Assembly: GCF_019737615.1 (NCBI RefSeq)
Contig: NZ_JAHKKS010000002.1
Span: 1-64,000, forward strand
Direction: 5' to 3'
DNA length: 64,000 nt
Source of the DNA: Sphingobium xanthum
GTDB taxonomy: Bacteria > Pseudomonadota > Alphaproteobacteria > Sphingomonadales > Sphingomonadaceae
Shown here: positions 28,200 to 37,825 of the stretch, in pieces
How the letters are laid out: each line of letters begins with the position of its first letter
Numbering within the stretch: the stretch's first letter is position 1
Position numbers and translations under genes: made by a program
Notes under the pieces: generated by a model
Told to the model about the DNA's origin: nothing
The model's database searches: none
Seen by the model: the letters and a program-made list of their open reading frames with translations, nothing else

Positions 28200-28739
28200 C
28201 TACCTCATACTCCGCACAGCCTCAGCCAACTCCTCCCAAACCGCCAGATCCCAATAACGCCGCGCCGACCCTGACGGCGACGGCAGCACGAACAGCCGCG
28301 TCTCCCCGATCCGTTCGGCCTGCTCCCCAAGCGCGATTTGCCCCGTCGGACGATCCAGAAACACCCCCGCCCCCGTCTTGCTGGTGAAGGCAAGGATCGC
28401 CGGCCGGTGCAGCATCACCTTGTCCCGCAGCGCCGCCCCGTCGAACGCGCCGTCCGGCAGTTCCACATCATTGCCAAAATGCCGCTTCGAAAGATCGGTC
28501 AGCCCGATGCGATGCTCCAGCAGCCGCGCATAATCGACAGGCCTCAAACGCTCCGGCGTCAGACCCACTTCGTGCAACGCCCGCCAGAAGAGATTGGTCG
28601 GATTGGCATAGTAAGCCCGCGCCTCCGCCGATCTGCGCCCCAGCGCCGTGCCGCAGAAGACCAGCCTGAGCCCTGGCGCCAGCAGGTCGGGCACGAGATG
28701 ACTGTCCGGCAGCGCGCCGGATCGGGGCAACATGGTCAT
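28200..28739 (-). CDS. mug: G/U mismatch-specific DNA glycosylase (Mug/TDG family)
   Basis: A 179-residue base-excision enzyme. LRLVFCGTALGRRSAE corresponds to the active-site loop of the family, and VLPSPSGSARRYWD to the late motif. The usual Asn of the Mug NPG motif is Gly here, so substrate range may differ. The start may be ATG 28739 or ATG 28733; AGGAAGG is better spaced for the second. It is divergent from a glycosyltransferase gene and converges on ilvC. Confidence 0.8.
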   Translation of the reverse strand: MTMLPRSGALPDSHLVPDLLAPGLRLVFCGTALGRRSAEARAYYANPTNLFWRALHEVGLTPERLRPVDYARLLEHRIGLTDLSKRHFGNDVELPDGAFDGAALRDKVMLHRPAILAFTSKTGAGVFLDRPTGQIALGEQAERIGETRLFVLPSPSGSARRYWDLAVWEELAEAVRSMR

Positions 28740-28807
28740 TGCCTTCCTATAATCCGACGAGTTTCGCTTGCCAGCGGAACGGCGCCGATGTCAGGACAAC
28801 GAGCAAC

Positions 28808-29905
28808 GTGCCTGTCCGCCATATCCTCATCCCCATTCACGACTTCTCGGCCGGCGGGACCGAGCTGATCGCCTTTCGCCTGGCGCGGCACTGGCTCGCA
28901 GCTGGTCGGCGCGTATCGATCCTCGCCGGTGCGAGCGACGGCCCGCTGCGGCCGCGCGTGCCGGAAGGCGTCGAGCTCCATGTGCTCTCGCCCGAGCGGC
29001 CGCGCTCGCCGATATCGCGGATGTTTTTGGGTAGCCAGATGGCTCCTGACGCCGCAGCCATCGCGCCGGACGCCATCTTCATCCCCGGCAATTTCCATTT
29101 CGTGGTCGCCAAGGGTCTGCGCAGGGCGCTGCCGAAAGCCGCGATCGTCGCCAAGGCCAGCAATCCCGTCTGGTCGGATGATTGGGTGCCGCTGCCGATC
29201 GCGCGCAGGCTTGTGGCGTTCGGCACGCGCGGGATCGACCGTATCGTCGCCATGGCCGGTGCGCTGGCGCCGGAAGTCGCGCGCTTCGTGAAAGCCGAGC
29301 GAGTCGTCACGATCCCCGATCCGTTTCTCGACGACGACACGATCTTCCCGGAACGCCCGGTTCCGGCATCCGGCAAGAGCCTCGACATGCTCGTCGTCGG
29401 TCGCCTGGAAGCGCAGAAGGATCCGCAACTCGCCATCGCCGTTGCGGGCGCCCTCAAGGCAGGCGGTCAAGATATCCAGCTCACCATCCTGGGTGGCGGC
29501 CCCATGCGGGACGGGTTGCAGGCCGAGATCGAGCGCGCCGGCCTTGCCGAGCAGGTGATGCTCGCGGGCTATGTGACAGACCCCGCTCCCTACTACCGCG
29601 CGGCCGATCTCCTCCTCATGACGTCGCGCTTCGAAGGTGTCCCGGCCGCCATCGGCGAGGCGCTCACGCATGGGCTGCCGTTCGTCGCGACCGACTGCTC
29701 GTCATGGCTGACCGCGCTTGCCCGCGAGAACCCGACGCTCGGCACGGTCGTCGGGGAGCGGCAAGCGGATGCACTGGCCGCCGCCGTCATCGCCCGCTCG
29801 AAGCTCCCATCGCCAAGCGCCGGCCAGATCGAGGCGGGCATTGGCGTGCATCGCGCAGGCCCCGCCGCCCGCGCCTATCTCGATCTCTTCGACAGCCTCA
29901 TTTGA
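28808..29905 (+). CDS. Glycosyltransferase family 4/1
   Basis: A 365-residue GT-B enzyme. The N-terminal acceptor lobe begins HILIPIHDFSAGGTELIAF; the donor lobe holds MLVVGRLEAQKDPQLAIAVA, LTILGGGPMRDGL and LLMTSRFEGVPAAIGEAL, with the E-x7-E type donor-binding motif. GTG 28808 follows AGGA by ten bases; a TTG at 28739 is an unlikely alternative. It stands apart from the polysaccharide cluster on the other strand but may act in the same pathway. Confidence 0.85.
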   Translation: MPVRHILIPIHDFSAGGTELIAFRLARHWLAAGRRVSILAGASDGPLRPRVPEGVELHVLSPERPRSPISRMFLGSQMAPDAAAIAPDAIFIPGNFHFVVAKGLRRALPKAAIVAKASNPVWSDDWVPLPIARRLVAFGTRGIDRIVAMAGALAPEVARFVKAERVVTIPDPFLDDDTIFPERPVPASGKSLDMLVVGRLEAQKDPQLAIAVAGALKAGGQDIQLTILGGGPMRDGLQAEIERAGLAEQVMLAGYVTDPAPYYRAADLLLMTSRFEGVPAAIGEALTHGLPFVATDCSSWLTALARENPTLGTVVGERQADALAAAVIARSKLPSPSAGQIEAGIGVHRAGPAARAYLDLFDSLI

Positions 29906-30195
29906 TCCTGTCCTACAGGATATTCATCATGGCATGACGACGATCTCCGTTTGGCGCATCGCGCGCCAGGCTTCCCGATGCCGGAAGGACAGACAAAAAA
30001 AGATTCAGGCTGACCCCCGAACTTTCCGAACCTTCGAAAGAAAATTGCGGCGCGCTGGTCCTATTCGACCGTTCCGTCAGCCCGGCGCGCAACAAGCAGC
30101 GACTGCTTTTAGCATGATGACAGAATCAACCCGGGCGTTATGGTTAGCGCCGCCGCCCCCTTAGACCGGCAGAATCGATCAGGAGACACACTATT

Positions 30196-30813
30196 ATGCG
30201 CCTCATTCACGCCGCCCTCCCTGTTCTTGCCTTGACCGGCCTCGCCGGCGCGCTGATCGCCCAGCCCGGCAAGCCCGATCCCGCTGCCATCACCGGCGGC
30301 ACCTACACAGCCGACGCCGGCCACACGCTGGTGAAGTGGGAAGTCGATCATCTCGGCTTCACGCCCTATTTCGGCATCTTCGGCGACGTCACGGGTACGC
30401 TGGTGCTCGATCCCAAGAATCCCGGCGCCGCCAAGGTCGATGTGACCATCCCGGTCGCCAAGGTGACGACGGCCAGCGCGGGCCTCACCGGCCATCTGCT
30501 GAAGCCCGCCGAGGCCGGCAAGGCCGCCGACTTCTTCGGCGCAGCCCCCGCCGACGCCAAGTTCGTCTCGACCGCTGTCGCCGTGAGCGGCCAGAACGCG
30601 ACGATCACCGGCAATCTGACGCTCAACGGCGTCACCAAGCCCGTCACCCTCGCCGCCAAGTTCTACGGCGCCGGCAAGGGCATGGGCGGCAAGGAGAATG
30701 TCGGCTTCACCGCGACCGGCGCGATCAAGCGCAGCGAGTTCAACGTGGGCTATGCGATTCCGATGGTCAGCGATGAAGTGAAGCTCGAGATCGTCGCCGC
30801 CTTCGTCAAGTAA
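30196..30813 (+). CDS. YceI family periplasmic lipid-binding protein
   Basis: A 205-residue protein with a signal peptide (about residues 1-22) and a YceI lipocalin-like beta-barrel (TYTADAGHTLVKWEVDHLG to GYAIPMVSDEVKLEIVAAF). Members bind isoprenoid-type lipids and are often stress-induced. AGGAG sits about ten bases before the ATG. It converges with the large membrane protein gene; the stops are about seven bases apart. Confidence 0.9.
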   Translation: MRLIHAALPVLALTGLAGALIAQPGKPDPAAITGGTYTADAGHTLVKWEVDHLGFTPYFGIFGDVTGTLVLDPKNPGAAKVDVTIPVAKVTTASAGLTGHLLKPAEAGKAADFFGAAPADAKFVSTAVAVSGQNATITGNLTLNGVTKPVTLAAKFYGAGKGMGGKENVGFTATGAIKRSEFNVGYAIPMVSDEVKLEIVAAFVK

Positions 30814-30819
30814 CAGGCC

Positions 30820-32580
30820 CTAAGGCACGCCGGCCGGGGATGCATTCACCGGCCGGCCGCAGCCGATTTCCGCGAGATGATCCCGTCGCCGCTGGATGAA
30901 CTCGCTGCCGCGGTAGACCGGGCGGACCCGATGGACCCCGAGCGGCCAGAACTGGCTCCGGTCCATGATGGCGACATCCCTGGTCGCGCAAAGCCTGTCG
31001 AGCTGGTCGTAGCCGAGCATCTGCAGCGCAATCACCACCGGGCGCCCGAGCTTCCCTTCGTCGAAGCGCACAAGGTCGGTCATGTAATAGCCGCCCCGTA
31101 TGTCGACCAGCACGACATCGGCATCGCTCGCCCGTATCGCCGCCATCGTCCGCGCGTAGCCCCGCACGTAGCGCTCCGTATCGCTGATCAGCCACAGGCC
31201 GGAGAGCAGCGCCACGACCGCCGAAGCCGCCAGCAAAGGACGATGCCCCTGACTCCCTTGCGGCACGACCGCACGCCAGCCCAGCCCCGCAAGCAGGCAG
31301 AGCGCGCCGATCTGCCCATGCATGTAGCGAAAGCCCCATCCATAGCCCTGGTAGAGCGCGAGCCCCATCCCCGCCAGCACACCGAGCAGCATCGGCAGGG
31401 CGATCGGCACCTCGCGCAACAGTCGGCGCCAGCGAACGCCCCAGAGGGCCAGAACCGCCAGCGGCAGCAGCAGCACATTGTTCCAGGCAATCAGCCGCGC
31501 ATTGTTGAGCAGCGGCTGCCACTTGTCGAGCCGGCCGAAGAGGCTCTCCAGCTTGTCCAGCACACCATTGGTCCGATGCACATCGCTCGGCGGCGGCGAA
31601 CCGACCAGTTCGATCAGCGCCATCGGCCAGAGCCGTGCCCAGACCAGCATCATCATGATGGCAACTAGGCCATGGAAGACCGCAGCGCCCCATCGCCGGT
31701 TCGCCGCCATCCAGAGGATGAACGGGCCGATGAACAGCAACGGGAAGTGCCACTGATGCAGGCCGGCGGCGAGCAACGCGACCAGCGCCGCGCTGATGTG
31801 GCCGAGCTTGTCGCCACGCAGCACCAGCGCCAGCCAGACCATGTTGAACGCGAAATGGCTGGTCATGGCGTAGGGCGTCATCGCCGTCGTCAGCAACTGT
31901 GCCGAGGTCAGCGCCATGAGCATGACGACCAGCACCGCATCGGGCCGATCCGGCATGAGCTTGCGGGCATTGTGCCAGAGCGCCAGCAGTCCGACGCCCA
32001 GCGTTGCCGGCGCCGCCAGATCGGCCATGCCGATCCACGTGAACAATGCCCGGATCGCGGCATGGACAGGCAGATAGATCGCCGTCCAGTGCGTATTGGC
32101 GCCGTAAGGGCTGTAGAACTCCGGCTGGATCGCACGGAGATAGGGCGCCCATTCCGCCGGCACCGGCCAACCCAGATGACCATTGGCGAGATACGCACCC
32201 GCCATCTCGACCATCAGCTCATCGCGGGACGGACTATAGTCATGAAAAACGAGCGAGCGCCCCGCCCATCCGACCAGCACCGCAAGGACTATGCCCGCCG
32301 CAATCAGGGTCGTGCGATGCTGCGCAACGGCCCCTCGAGCGGCCGGACGACGCACAAGCCAGGCCCAGATAGCGAGGCAGATCAGCGTCAGTGCCTGACC
32401 ATCAAGCACCCATTTATCCTGCCGGTCGAAGAAGAACTCGGACAGTCCGCGTACATTGCTCCCGGCGATGTGCCACAGCCATCCGCCGTAGGAGAGGCCG
32501 AGCGCCAGCAGCGCGAAAAGCGTCAACATGATGGCGAAAGTGCGCGCGCGTCCCTGCGATCGGTCAGACAATGGGAACAT
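30820..32580 (-). CDS. Large membrane protein, GT39/ArnT-like putative glycosyltransferase
   Basis: A 586-residue protein with about a dozen hydrophobic helices. An early extracytoplasmic loop FHDYSPSRDELMVEMAGAY has the acidic motif position of GT-C-fold transferases that use polyprenyl-phosphate sugars. It overlaps the FkbM gene by 17 bases and is the last gene of the seven-gene polysaccharide unit. Sugar and acceptor are unknown. Confidence 0.65.
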   Translation of the reverse strand: MFPLSDRSQGRARTFAIMLTLFALLALGLSYGGWLWHIAGSNVRGLSEFFFDRQDKWVLDGQALTLICLAIWAWLVRRPAARGAVAQHRTTLIAAGIVLAVLVGWAGRSLVFHDYSPSRDELMVEMAGAYLANGHLGWPVPAEWAPYLRAIQPEFYSPYGANTHWTAIYLPVHAAIRALFTWIGMADLAAPATLGVGLLALWHNARKLMPDRPDAVLVVMLMALTSAQLLTTAMTPYAMTSHFAFNMVWLALVLRGDKLGHISAALVALLAAGLHQWHFPLLFIGPFILWMAANRRWGAAVFHGLVAIMMMLVWARLWPMALIELVGSPPPSDVHRTNGVLDKLESLFGRLDKWQPLLNNARLIAWNNVLLLPLAVLALWGVRWRRLLREVPIALPMLLGVLAGMGLALYQGYGWGFRYMHGQIGALCLLAGLGWRAVVPQGSQGHRPLLAASAVVALLSGLWLISDTERYVRGYARTMAAIRASDADVVLVDIRGGYYMTDLVRFDEGKLGRPVVIALQMLGYDQLDRLCATRDVAIMDRSQFWPLGVHRVRPVYRGSEFIQRRRDHLAEIGCGRPVNASPAGVP

Positions 32581-33337
32581 TGCCGCCTTGCGTCAGATCG
32601 CTCCGCACGAACAGGCCGTCCATCTCGACCAGCAACGGGAAATGCCCCTTGTTATTGGCGAACACGGCATTGGGCACGAAGCCCGCGCGCTCCAGCAGGG
32701 CGATCATGGTGCGGTAATCGGTCGCGCCGGCATAGATTGGCCGTACCGAAAGCTCCGTCTGCACGCCCACGAAGCGCGCCAGCACGTCATTCGCCCCGGA
32801 GCAGACCTGCGCGTCATGCCCCTGCGTATCCATCTTGAGCAGCACCGCGCGGGCCCGCCAGGCCGGTTCCAGCTCCGGCAAGAGGCTGTCGAGCCGCGAA
32901 CAGGGCACATGGACCGTGCGCGTCACGGCATTGCGCTGGGCGAAGATCGGCTCCAGCCCCTGCCCCGGCCGATTGAGCGAGCTGAACTGGTCCGCCGCCA
33001 TGATATTGAACTCGGCCTCGCCGTCGCGATCCGACAAGGCGATGTTGTAGACATGCCAGCGGCTGTCGCGGCCGGCGACCTTCTCGAGCTTCGCGCAGAC
33101 GTCGGGATTGGGCTCGAACGAGAGGATATCGCCGCGGAAGCCGACGTCGCGGCGAAGCATCGTGGCATATTGGCCGGCATTGGCGCCCACATCGATCACG
33201 CAATCGACGCCGAAATGCGCGATGAAGCGGCGCAGGGCGAGGATCTCGCCATATTGATGCTGCCGGCCGAACAGGCCGAGGCGCATCGCCAGCCAGCGAT
33301 CGCGTAGCTCGCGCCTGTATCGGGCAAACTGGCTCAC
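32564..33337 (-). CDS. FkbM family methyltransferase
   Basis: A 257-residue SAM-dependent methyltransferase. CVIDVGANAGQYATML is the SAM-binding motif I, SFEPNPDVCAKLEKVAG is motif II, and LLKMDTQGHDAQVC is the FkbM signature. It overlaps both neighbours (ATGA with the GT4 gene, 17 bases with the membrane protein), and probably O-methylates a sugar of the polysaccharide. Confidence 0.88.
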   Translation of the reverse strand: MSQFARYRRELRDRWLAMRLGLFGRQHQYGEILALRRFIAHFGVDCVIDVGANAGQYATMLRRDVGFRGDILSFEPNPDVCAKLEKVAGRDSRWHVYNIALSDRDGEAEFNIMAADQFSSLNRPGQGLEPIFAQRNAVTRTVHVPCSRLDSLLPELEPAWRARAVLLKMDTQGHDAQVCSGANDVLARFVGVQTELSVRPIYAGATDYRTMIALLERAGFVPNAVFANNKGHFPLLVEMDGLFVRSDLTQGGNVPIV

Positions 33338-34494
33338 GCGGCCGCCATCCGCGCCTTGAAGCGCTCGATCGCATCGAGATAGGCGGCCTCGGTCTGCTCG
33401 GCGGCCTTGTCCCAGCCATCGAGCGAGACGACGTGCGTCAATGCGGCCGCACCGGCCTCCTGCCGGCGATTCCCGTCAGCGACGAGCTGGCGCAGCGCCA
33501 CCGTCAGCGCTTCGGCATTGCCCGCCGGGAATCGCGACGCCACGCCATCGGGCAAATCGCCGAACATTCCCGCATCACTCGTCACCATCGCCGCGCCATA
33601 GCGCAGCGCCGACAGGAAGGCACCGCTCGAATCGATCGCGCGATAGGGAAACACCAGAATGTCGGCGGCGCGCAGATGCGCATCGAGACGCGGCTCAGTC
33701 AGGAAGCTCAGATCCGTGATCAGCCGCTCGCCGAAGCCACCGCCGCGAATGGCGCCGAGAAACGCTTCGACCGGCATGAACGGCTTGCCCGCGATTGCCA
33801 GCTCGAACTCGTGCCCGTCGCGCCAGAGCGTCAGGCAGGCCTGAACGAGCAGATCAAGGCCCTTGTAAGGCCGGATCGTACCGAAGAAGAGGATGCGGGG
33901 CAGGCCCGAACGCGGCACGGCCTCGAGATCGGCCCGCGTGGCTTCGCGCAGACGCATGGGCGGGTGGGGAACGATGTGGATGCGCGAGCGATCATGGCCC
34001 TGCGCCAGCAACGCTTCCAATGTCGGCTCGCCGTGGACGATGAGCGTATCGAACTGCGCCAGTAGCGCCTGATAGTCCTTTGCCGAGGCGCAACGATCGC
34101 CATGATAGGGATTGGCGTTATGGACGGTGTGGACCAACGGCACCTTTCCGCGCAACCGCCGCAGCAACGCGCTGTCCGCCCGGGCGAACGGCAGCCATTG
34201 GAAATGCACGACGTCACCGTCCAGGGACTTGAGCGAGCCGAGACGCGCATCGATCAGATAGTCGATGCCCTTCGCCGCCTGACCGGCTTTCCCTTCACCC
34301 AGCAACGGGCGCAGCCGTTCGCCAAGGCTGAAGAAGCGCGGTACGTAGCGGTAGCGCTTGGGTACGATGGCGTCAGTTTCACGCATCGGGCGACCGAGCA
34401 GAGTGACGTCGTGACCACGCGCGGCGATGCTTTCGCACAGACCGTCGTCATAGCGCGGCGTGAACAGCGAGGGGTCTATCATCGCTATCTTCAT
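33334..34494 (-). CDS. Glycosyltransferase family 4
   Basis: A 386-residue GT-B enzyme starting MKIAMIDPSLFTPRYDDG. The donor lobe contains ILFFGTIRPYKGLDLLVQA and DILVFPYRAIDSSGAFLSAL. ATG 34494 overlaps the flippase stop (ATGA), so this is chosen over longer in-frame starts. It belongs to the polysaccharide unit. Confidence 0.88.
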   Translation of the reverse strand: MKIAMIDPSLFTPRYDDGLCESIAARGHDVTLLGRPMRETDAIVPKRYRYVPRFFSLGERLRPLLGEGKAGQAAKGIDYLIDARLGSLKSLDGDVVHFQWLPFARADSALLRRLRGKVPLVHTVHNANPYHGDRCASAKDYQALLAQFDTLIVHGEPTLEALLAQGHDRSRIHIVPHPPMRLREATRADLEAVPRSGLPRILFFGTIRPYKGLDLLVQACLTLWRDGHEFELAIAGKPFMPVEAFLGAIRGGGFGERLITDLSFLTEPRLDAHLRAADILVFPYRAIDSSGAFLSALRYGAAMVTSDAGMFGDLPDGVASRFPAGNAEALTVALRQLVADGNRRQEAGAAALTHVVSLDGWDKAAEQTEAAYLDAIERFKARMAAA

Positions 34495-35807
34495 GCGTGT
34501 GCGCCATGGCGGAGGCTGGCGAGCATGCGGCCGTGGATCAGGGCCAGCAGGAGGTGGACGGCGGCGTAGAGCGCGATGAAGGCAAGCGAGAGGCTCGCGG
34601 GAAGCAGCCAGAGCGCCAGGGGCACGCTGAGCAGGCTGCCGAGGAGGAAGAGGAAGGACGGGCCGACGAGCGCACCGAAGCGGCCGAGGCCGTTCTGCAC
34701 ATAGACCGAGACGCAGATGACGCCGAGGCCGACGAGCAGCAGCATGATACACAGTAATTCAATGATATTCAGCGTGATGTTGCCATCGAATGTGATGTGC
34801 GCGAGCGGTTGCCCGGCGATCATGACGGCGAGCGCGGCGACCAATGTCAGGCCGAGTGTCCAACGCAGGCAGCGCACCAGGGAGGCGCGGAAAGTCGCGG
34901 TATCCTTGGCGAAATGGGCGCGGGTGAGAGCCGGCAGCATCGTCTCGACCAGCGCGCGGATGACGGCCGACAGTGCGCGCGAGGTCTTGAAGGCGAAATC
35001 GAACAGCAGCAGCGGACGCACATCGCTCGTCGCCGCGGCGATGGTGAGATAGGGCGCGTTATAGGCCGTCACATCGAACAGGGTGAGCGCACCGGTGCGG
35101 CCGAAATCCGCCAGATAGTGGGTGCGGACATGCGCGGCGCCGGTGCGCACGCCGAGCCAGCGCGCGCCCGTCATCGCCAGCGAGCGATGCACGGTGTTGA
35201 GGCCAAGCCAGAGCATCAGCACGGCTACGGCAAGCTGGAGCAGCACCGAGTTGAGGATCGGCAGGCCAACAAGCGCAGCAAGCAGCAGCCCGATGCCCGT
35301 CACGCGCCGAACCAGATCGAGCGCTTCCCACCAGAGATTGTGATCCAGCGCCGCGAGAACACGGCGGGTCAAGACCGCCAGCAGATTGATGGCACTGACG
35401 CCATAGAAGGCGACGAACAACAGCGGATGGCGTGTGGGAAGCAGACCCGTGGCAATGGCGACGCCGAGGAGACAGGCACCGAGCAGGATCAGCCCGCTCA
35501 TCAACCACAGAAGCGCCACGATCTCCTCGTTGCGAAAGGCCCCCTCCCCGGCGATCCTGTCGCGGCGCAGGCGGCTATAGGCAATCGAGGTCAAGCCGAG
35601 TTCGGCCGACACGGTGAAGTTGGCGAAGGCGATGAACAGCAGGAATACCCGGAACTCGTCGAGCGGGAGCAGGCGCACGAAGACGAAGGTGACGACGAAG
35701 CCCCAGGCCATGGCGAGGACGACATTGGCGAGCTTGGCCGCTCCGAGCAGCCCGGGCCGGCGCTCGAGCCGCCCGGCGAGCGCGACCAAGCCCCCCGCTT
35801 GCGTCAT
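34491..35807 (-). CDS. Polysaccharide flippase (Wzx/MATE-type oligosaccharide exporter)
   Basis: A 438-residue membrane protein with about twelve to fourteen helices, like Wzx/PST transporters that flip undecaprenyl-linked repeat units. The cytoplasmic stretch YSRLRRDRIAGEGAFRNEE and the helices LTLFDVTAYNAPYLTIAAA are typical. ATG 35807 (MTQAGGLVALAG) overlaps the stop of the methyltransferase gene as ATGA. No Wzy polymerase was recognised in this unit; the GT39-like protein might fill another role. Confidence 0.8.
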   Translation of the reverse strand: MTQAGGLVALAGRLERRPGLLGAAKLANVVLAMAWGFVVTFVFVRLLPLDEFRVFLLFIAFANFTVSAELGLTSIAYSRLRRDRIAGEGAFRNEEIVALLWLMSGLILLGACLLGVAIATGLLPTRHPLLFVAFYGVSAINLLAVLTRRVLAALDHNLWWEALDLVRRVTGIGLLLAALVGLPILNSVLLQLAVAVLMLWLGLNTVHRSLAMTGARWLGVRTGAAHVRTHYLADFGRTGALTLFDVTAYNAPYLTIAAATSDVRPLLLFDFAFKTSRALSAVIRALVETMLPALTRAHFAKDTATFRASLVRCLRWTLGLTLVAALAVMIAGQPLAHITFDGNITLNIIELLCIMLLLVGLGVICVSVYVQNGLGRFGALVGPSFLFLLGSLLSVPLALWLLPASLSLAFIALYAAVHLLLALIHGRMLASLRHGAHA

Positions 35808-36544
35808 GCCGGCCGGCGCGCCACGAACAAGGTGTCGGCCAGCGCCATGTGACGGACCTGATCGGGCGGAAGCACGGTGGCGTCGATCATTTCGACAACG
35901 AAACCGGCGGCTTCGATCCGCTTGGCGAAATCGCGGCCATATTGGCGGACATGGTCCCACTGGCCGAAGCGGCGCTCGCGCTCGTGGCCCGAAAGGTCGG
36001 CCGGGCCATCTTCGCTCGCCTTTTCCCACAGGGGCACGAGCAGCCAGGCCTCGCCGCCGGGCTTCAACGCGGCCAGCAGATTGCGCAGGACCACGGCATC
36101 GTCGGGCACATGCTCCATGACATGGCTCGCATAGATACGGTCGAACCGGGCCGCGTCGCTCATCAACATCAAATCGAGCCGCTGCATGCCGGGCACGCCA
36201 TAGCGATCGGGATCGATATCAGCGGGCACATAGTCGCCGGCATTTGCATAGAAGCGCTGCACGAGGCTGCCCTCGTTCGGCGCACAGTGCAGGATCGCTC
36301 CATTCGCGGGCAAGGCGATGCGACCGGCATCCAGTAGGGCATGCATGAGGCGCTCGCGCGGCGAGGCACCGCAAGCAATGCAGCCCCATTCCGCCTCGTC
36401 ACCGTAGCGGAAGAAGCCCGCGACATCCGAGCGGCACGCCGGGCAATGCCGGTCCTTCGCGGCGCCCATCGCCGCGCGCGCACCGAGCAGCGTGCGCGAG
36501 ACATGTTTGCCGGCGGCTTTCAGGACCCTCTGTGCGGTTATCAT
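35804..36544 (-). CDS. Class I SAM methyltransferase with N-terminal zinc-ribbon-like Cys pairs
   Basis: A 246-residue protein. CPAC and CIAC pairs near residues 34-58 look like a small zinc site. The methyltransferase core follows (AILHCAPNEGSLVQRF, YASHVMEHVPDDAVVLRN, LKPGGEAWLLVP). Similar proteins occur in surface-glycan clusters. It overlaps the flippase start by four bases; 54 bases separate it from the upstream GT2 gene. Confidence 0.8.
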   Translation of the reverse strand: MITAQRVLKAAGKHVSRTLLGARAAMGAAKDRHCPACRSDVAGFFRYGDEAEWGCIACGASPRERLMHALLDAGRIALPANGAILHCAPNEGSLVQRFYANAGDYVPADIDPDRYGVPGMQRLDLMLMSDAARFDRIYASHVMEHVPDDAVVLRNLLAALKPGGEAWLLVPLWEKASEDGPADLSGHERERRFGQWDHVRQYGRDFAKRIEAAGFVVEMIDATVLPPDQVRHMALADTLFVARRPA

Positions 36545-36598
36545 CGGCCCAGCCTATAGCGCGATGGACGGCGAATGCGAGTGTAACAGTCCGTAAAT

Positions 36599-37735
36599 TC
36601 AGTCGCGCGACTTGGCCGGTGCCCAGGTCGTGAAAGTCTGCCCGCGCATGGCAAGGAGGACGCCTTTCAAAGTGGCCACATAGGCCAGCAACATGTCCGT
36701 AATCGAGGCGAGCGGCCCGCGCCGCACCGTGAGGCCAAGCATGAGCAGGACGATGCCAGCGGCCGCAAGCGCAATGGCCGCAAAGGGCGCGATCCGCCAA
36801 GCGAGGATCGATGCAGCGACGAGACCGAGTCCGATCCACGCCGCGCCGAACCAGCGCACGATCTTGCGCGAAAAGTATTTGAACCGATCGAGCCGGTTCA
36901 TGCGCACGAGTTGCGGGCGGAGATGGCGGTGCGTGTGCCAACTGCGGGCGGCAATGCGAACCTTGCGCCGATATTCGTCCTCACGTCGGGAGACCATCAT
37001 CTCGCGAGCGATCACGTCCTTCGCCTTGACGAGGCGCTTGCCGGCGAAGACAACCGACATGGACACGGTCAGATCGTCCAGCACGCTGTCCGGGAAGTCG
37101 GGATAGAGCGCGCGGCGGATCGAGAAGATGGAGCCGTCGGCGCCCATGACGTTGCCGCTGCGCGATTCGAGGTCCTTCAGGCTTTCCTCGATGCGCCAGT
37201 AGAGCGCGCCGACAGAGGCGGACGCGCTGCTCTCCGCGCCGCCATAGCGGAGCGATCCGAGCACGCCGCCGACATCGGGATCGGCATAATAAGGCGCGAG
37301 GCGCTCGATCGCATCGTTATCGAGCACCACGTTTGCATCGGTGAAGATCAAGACATCACCAGAAGCGTGCGCGGCGAGGCGCTTCATGCCGTGCGCCTTG
37401 CCGCTGCGGCCCGGCCCGCGAACGAGGGTCAGGATGTCGCTGGCTGCCGTCAGCAGATCGCCGGTGCCGTCGGCCGAGCCGTCGTCGAAGGCCAGAATCT
37501 CAAGATCGGGATGCCGTGCTTTGAGCTGGCGCAGATTCTCAATCTTTGCCGGGAGCGAGGCGAACTCATTATAGGCGCAGAAGAGCAGCGAGGCCGAGAC
37601 TGCGCCTGATTGCTCGCGGGCAATCGCGCGCTCGGGCAGCAGGCGCAGGATCAACGGGTAGAAGAGGAACGGCCAGAGCAGCAGGATGGCGCTGAGCAGC
37701 ATCGCTGCGATCAGGAGGAGGTCGATCGGGCTCAT
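36599..37735 (-). CDS. Glycosyltransferase family 2, membrane-bound
   Basis: A 378-residue processive-type GT2. An N-terminal helix precedes ASLLFCAYNEFASLPAKIEN, FDDGSADGTGDLL and IFTDANVVLDNDAI (the DxD-like site). Three C-terminal helices anchor the protein. ATG 37735 (MSPIDLLLIAAM) is chosen; a longer frame to 37813 crosses a hairpin. Related proteins make hyaluronan- or cellulose-like or heteropolymeric exopolysaccharides. Confidence 0.85.
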   Translation of the reverse strand: MSPIDLLLIAAMLLSAILLLWPFLFYPLILRLLPERAIAREQSGAVSASLLFCAYNEFASLPAKIENLRQLKARHPDLEILAFDDGSADGTGDLLTAASDILTLVRGPGRSGKAHGMKRLAAHASGDVLIFTDANVVLDNDAIERLAPYYADPDVGGVLGSLRYGGAESSASASVGALYWRIEESLKDLESRSGNVMGADGSIFSIRRALYPDFPDSVLDDLTVSMSVVFAGKRLVKAKDVIAREMMVSRREDEYRRKVRIAARSWHTHRHLRPQLVRMNRLDRFKYFSRKIVRWFGAAWIGLGLVAASILAWRIAPFAAIALAAAGIVLLMLGLTVRRGPLASITDMLLAYVATLKGVLLAMRGQTFTTWAPAKSRD

Positions 37736-37793
37736 CGGGCGGCTCTCGGCGCCTTGCGCTCTCGTGCAGCATCGACGCGCGCGCCTCCCGAAG

Positions 37794-37813
37794 ATGCCAG
37801 CGTGCGCTGGCAT
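37794..37813. repeat. Perfect 9-bp inverted repeat within the polysaccharide unit
   Basis: ATGCCAGCG (37794-37802) and CGCTGGCAT (37805-37813) flank two bases between the sugar-transferase stop and the GT2 start. It resembles a half REP element and may attenuate or stabilise the message. Confidence 0.5.
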
Positions 37814-37825
37814 GACGAGACAGGA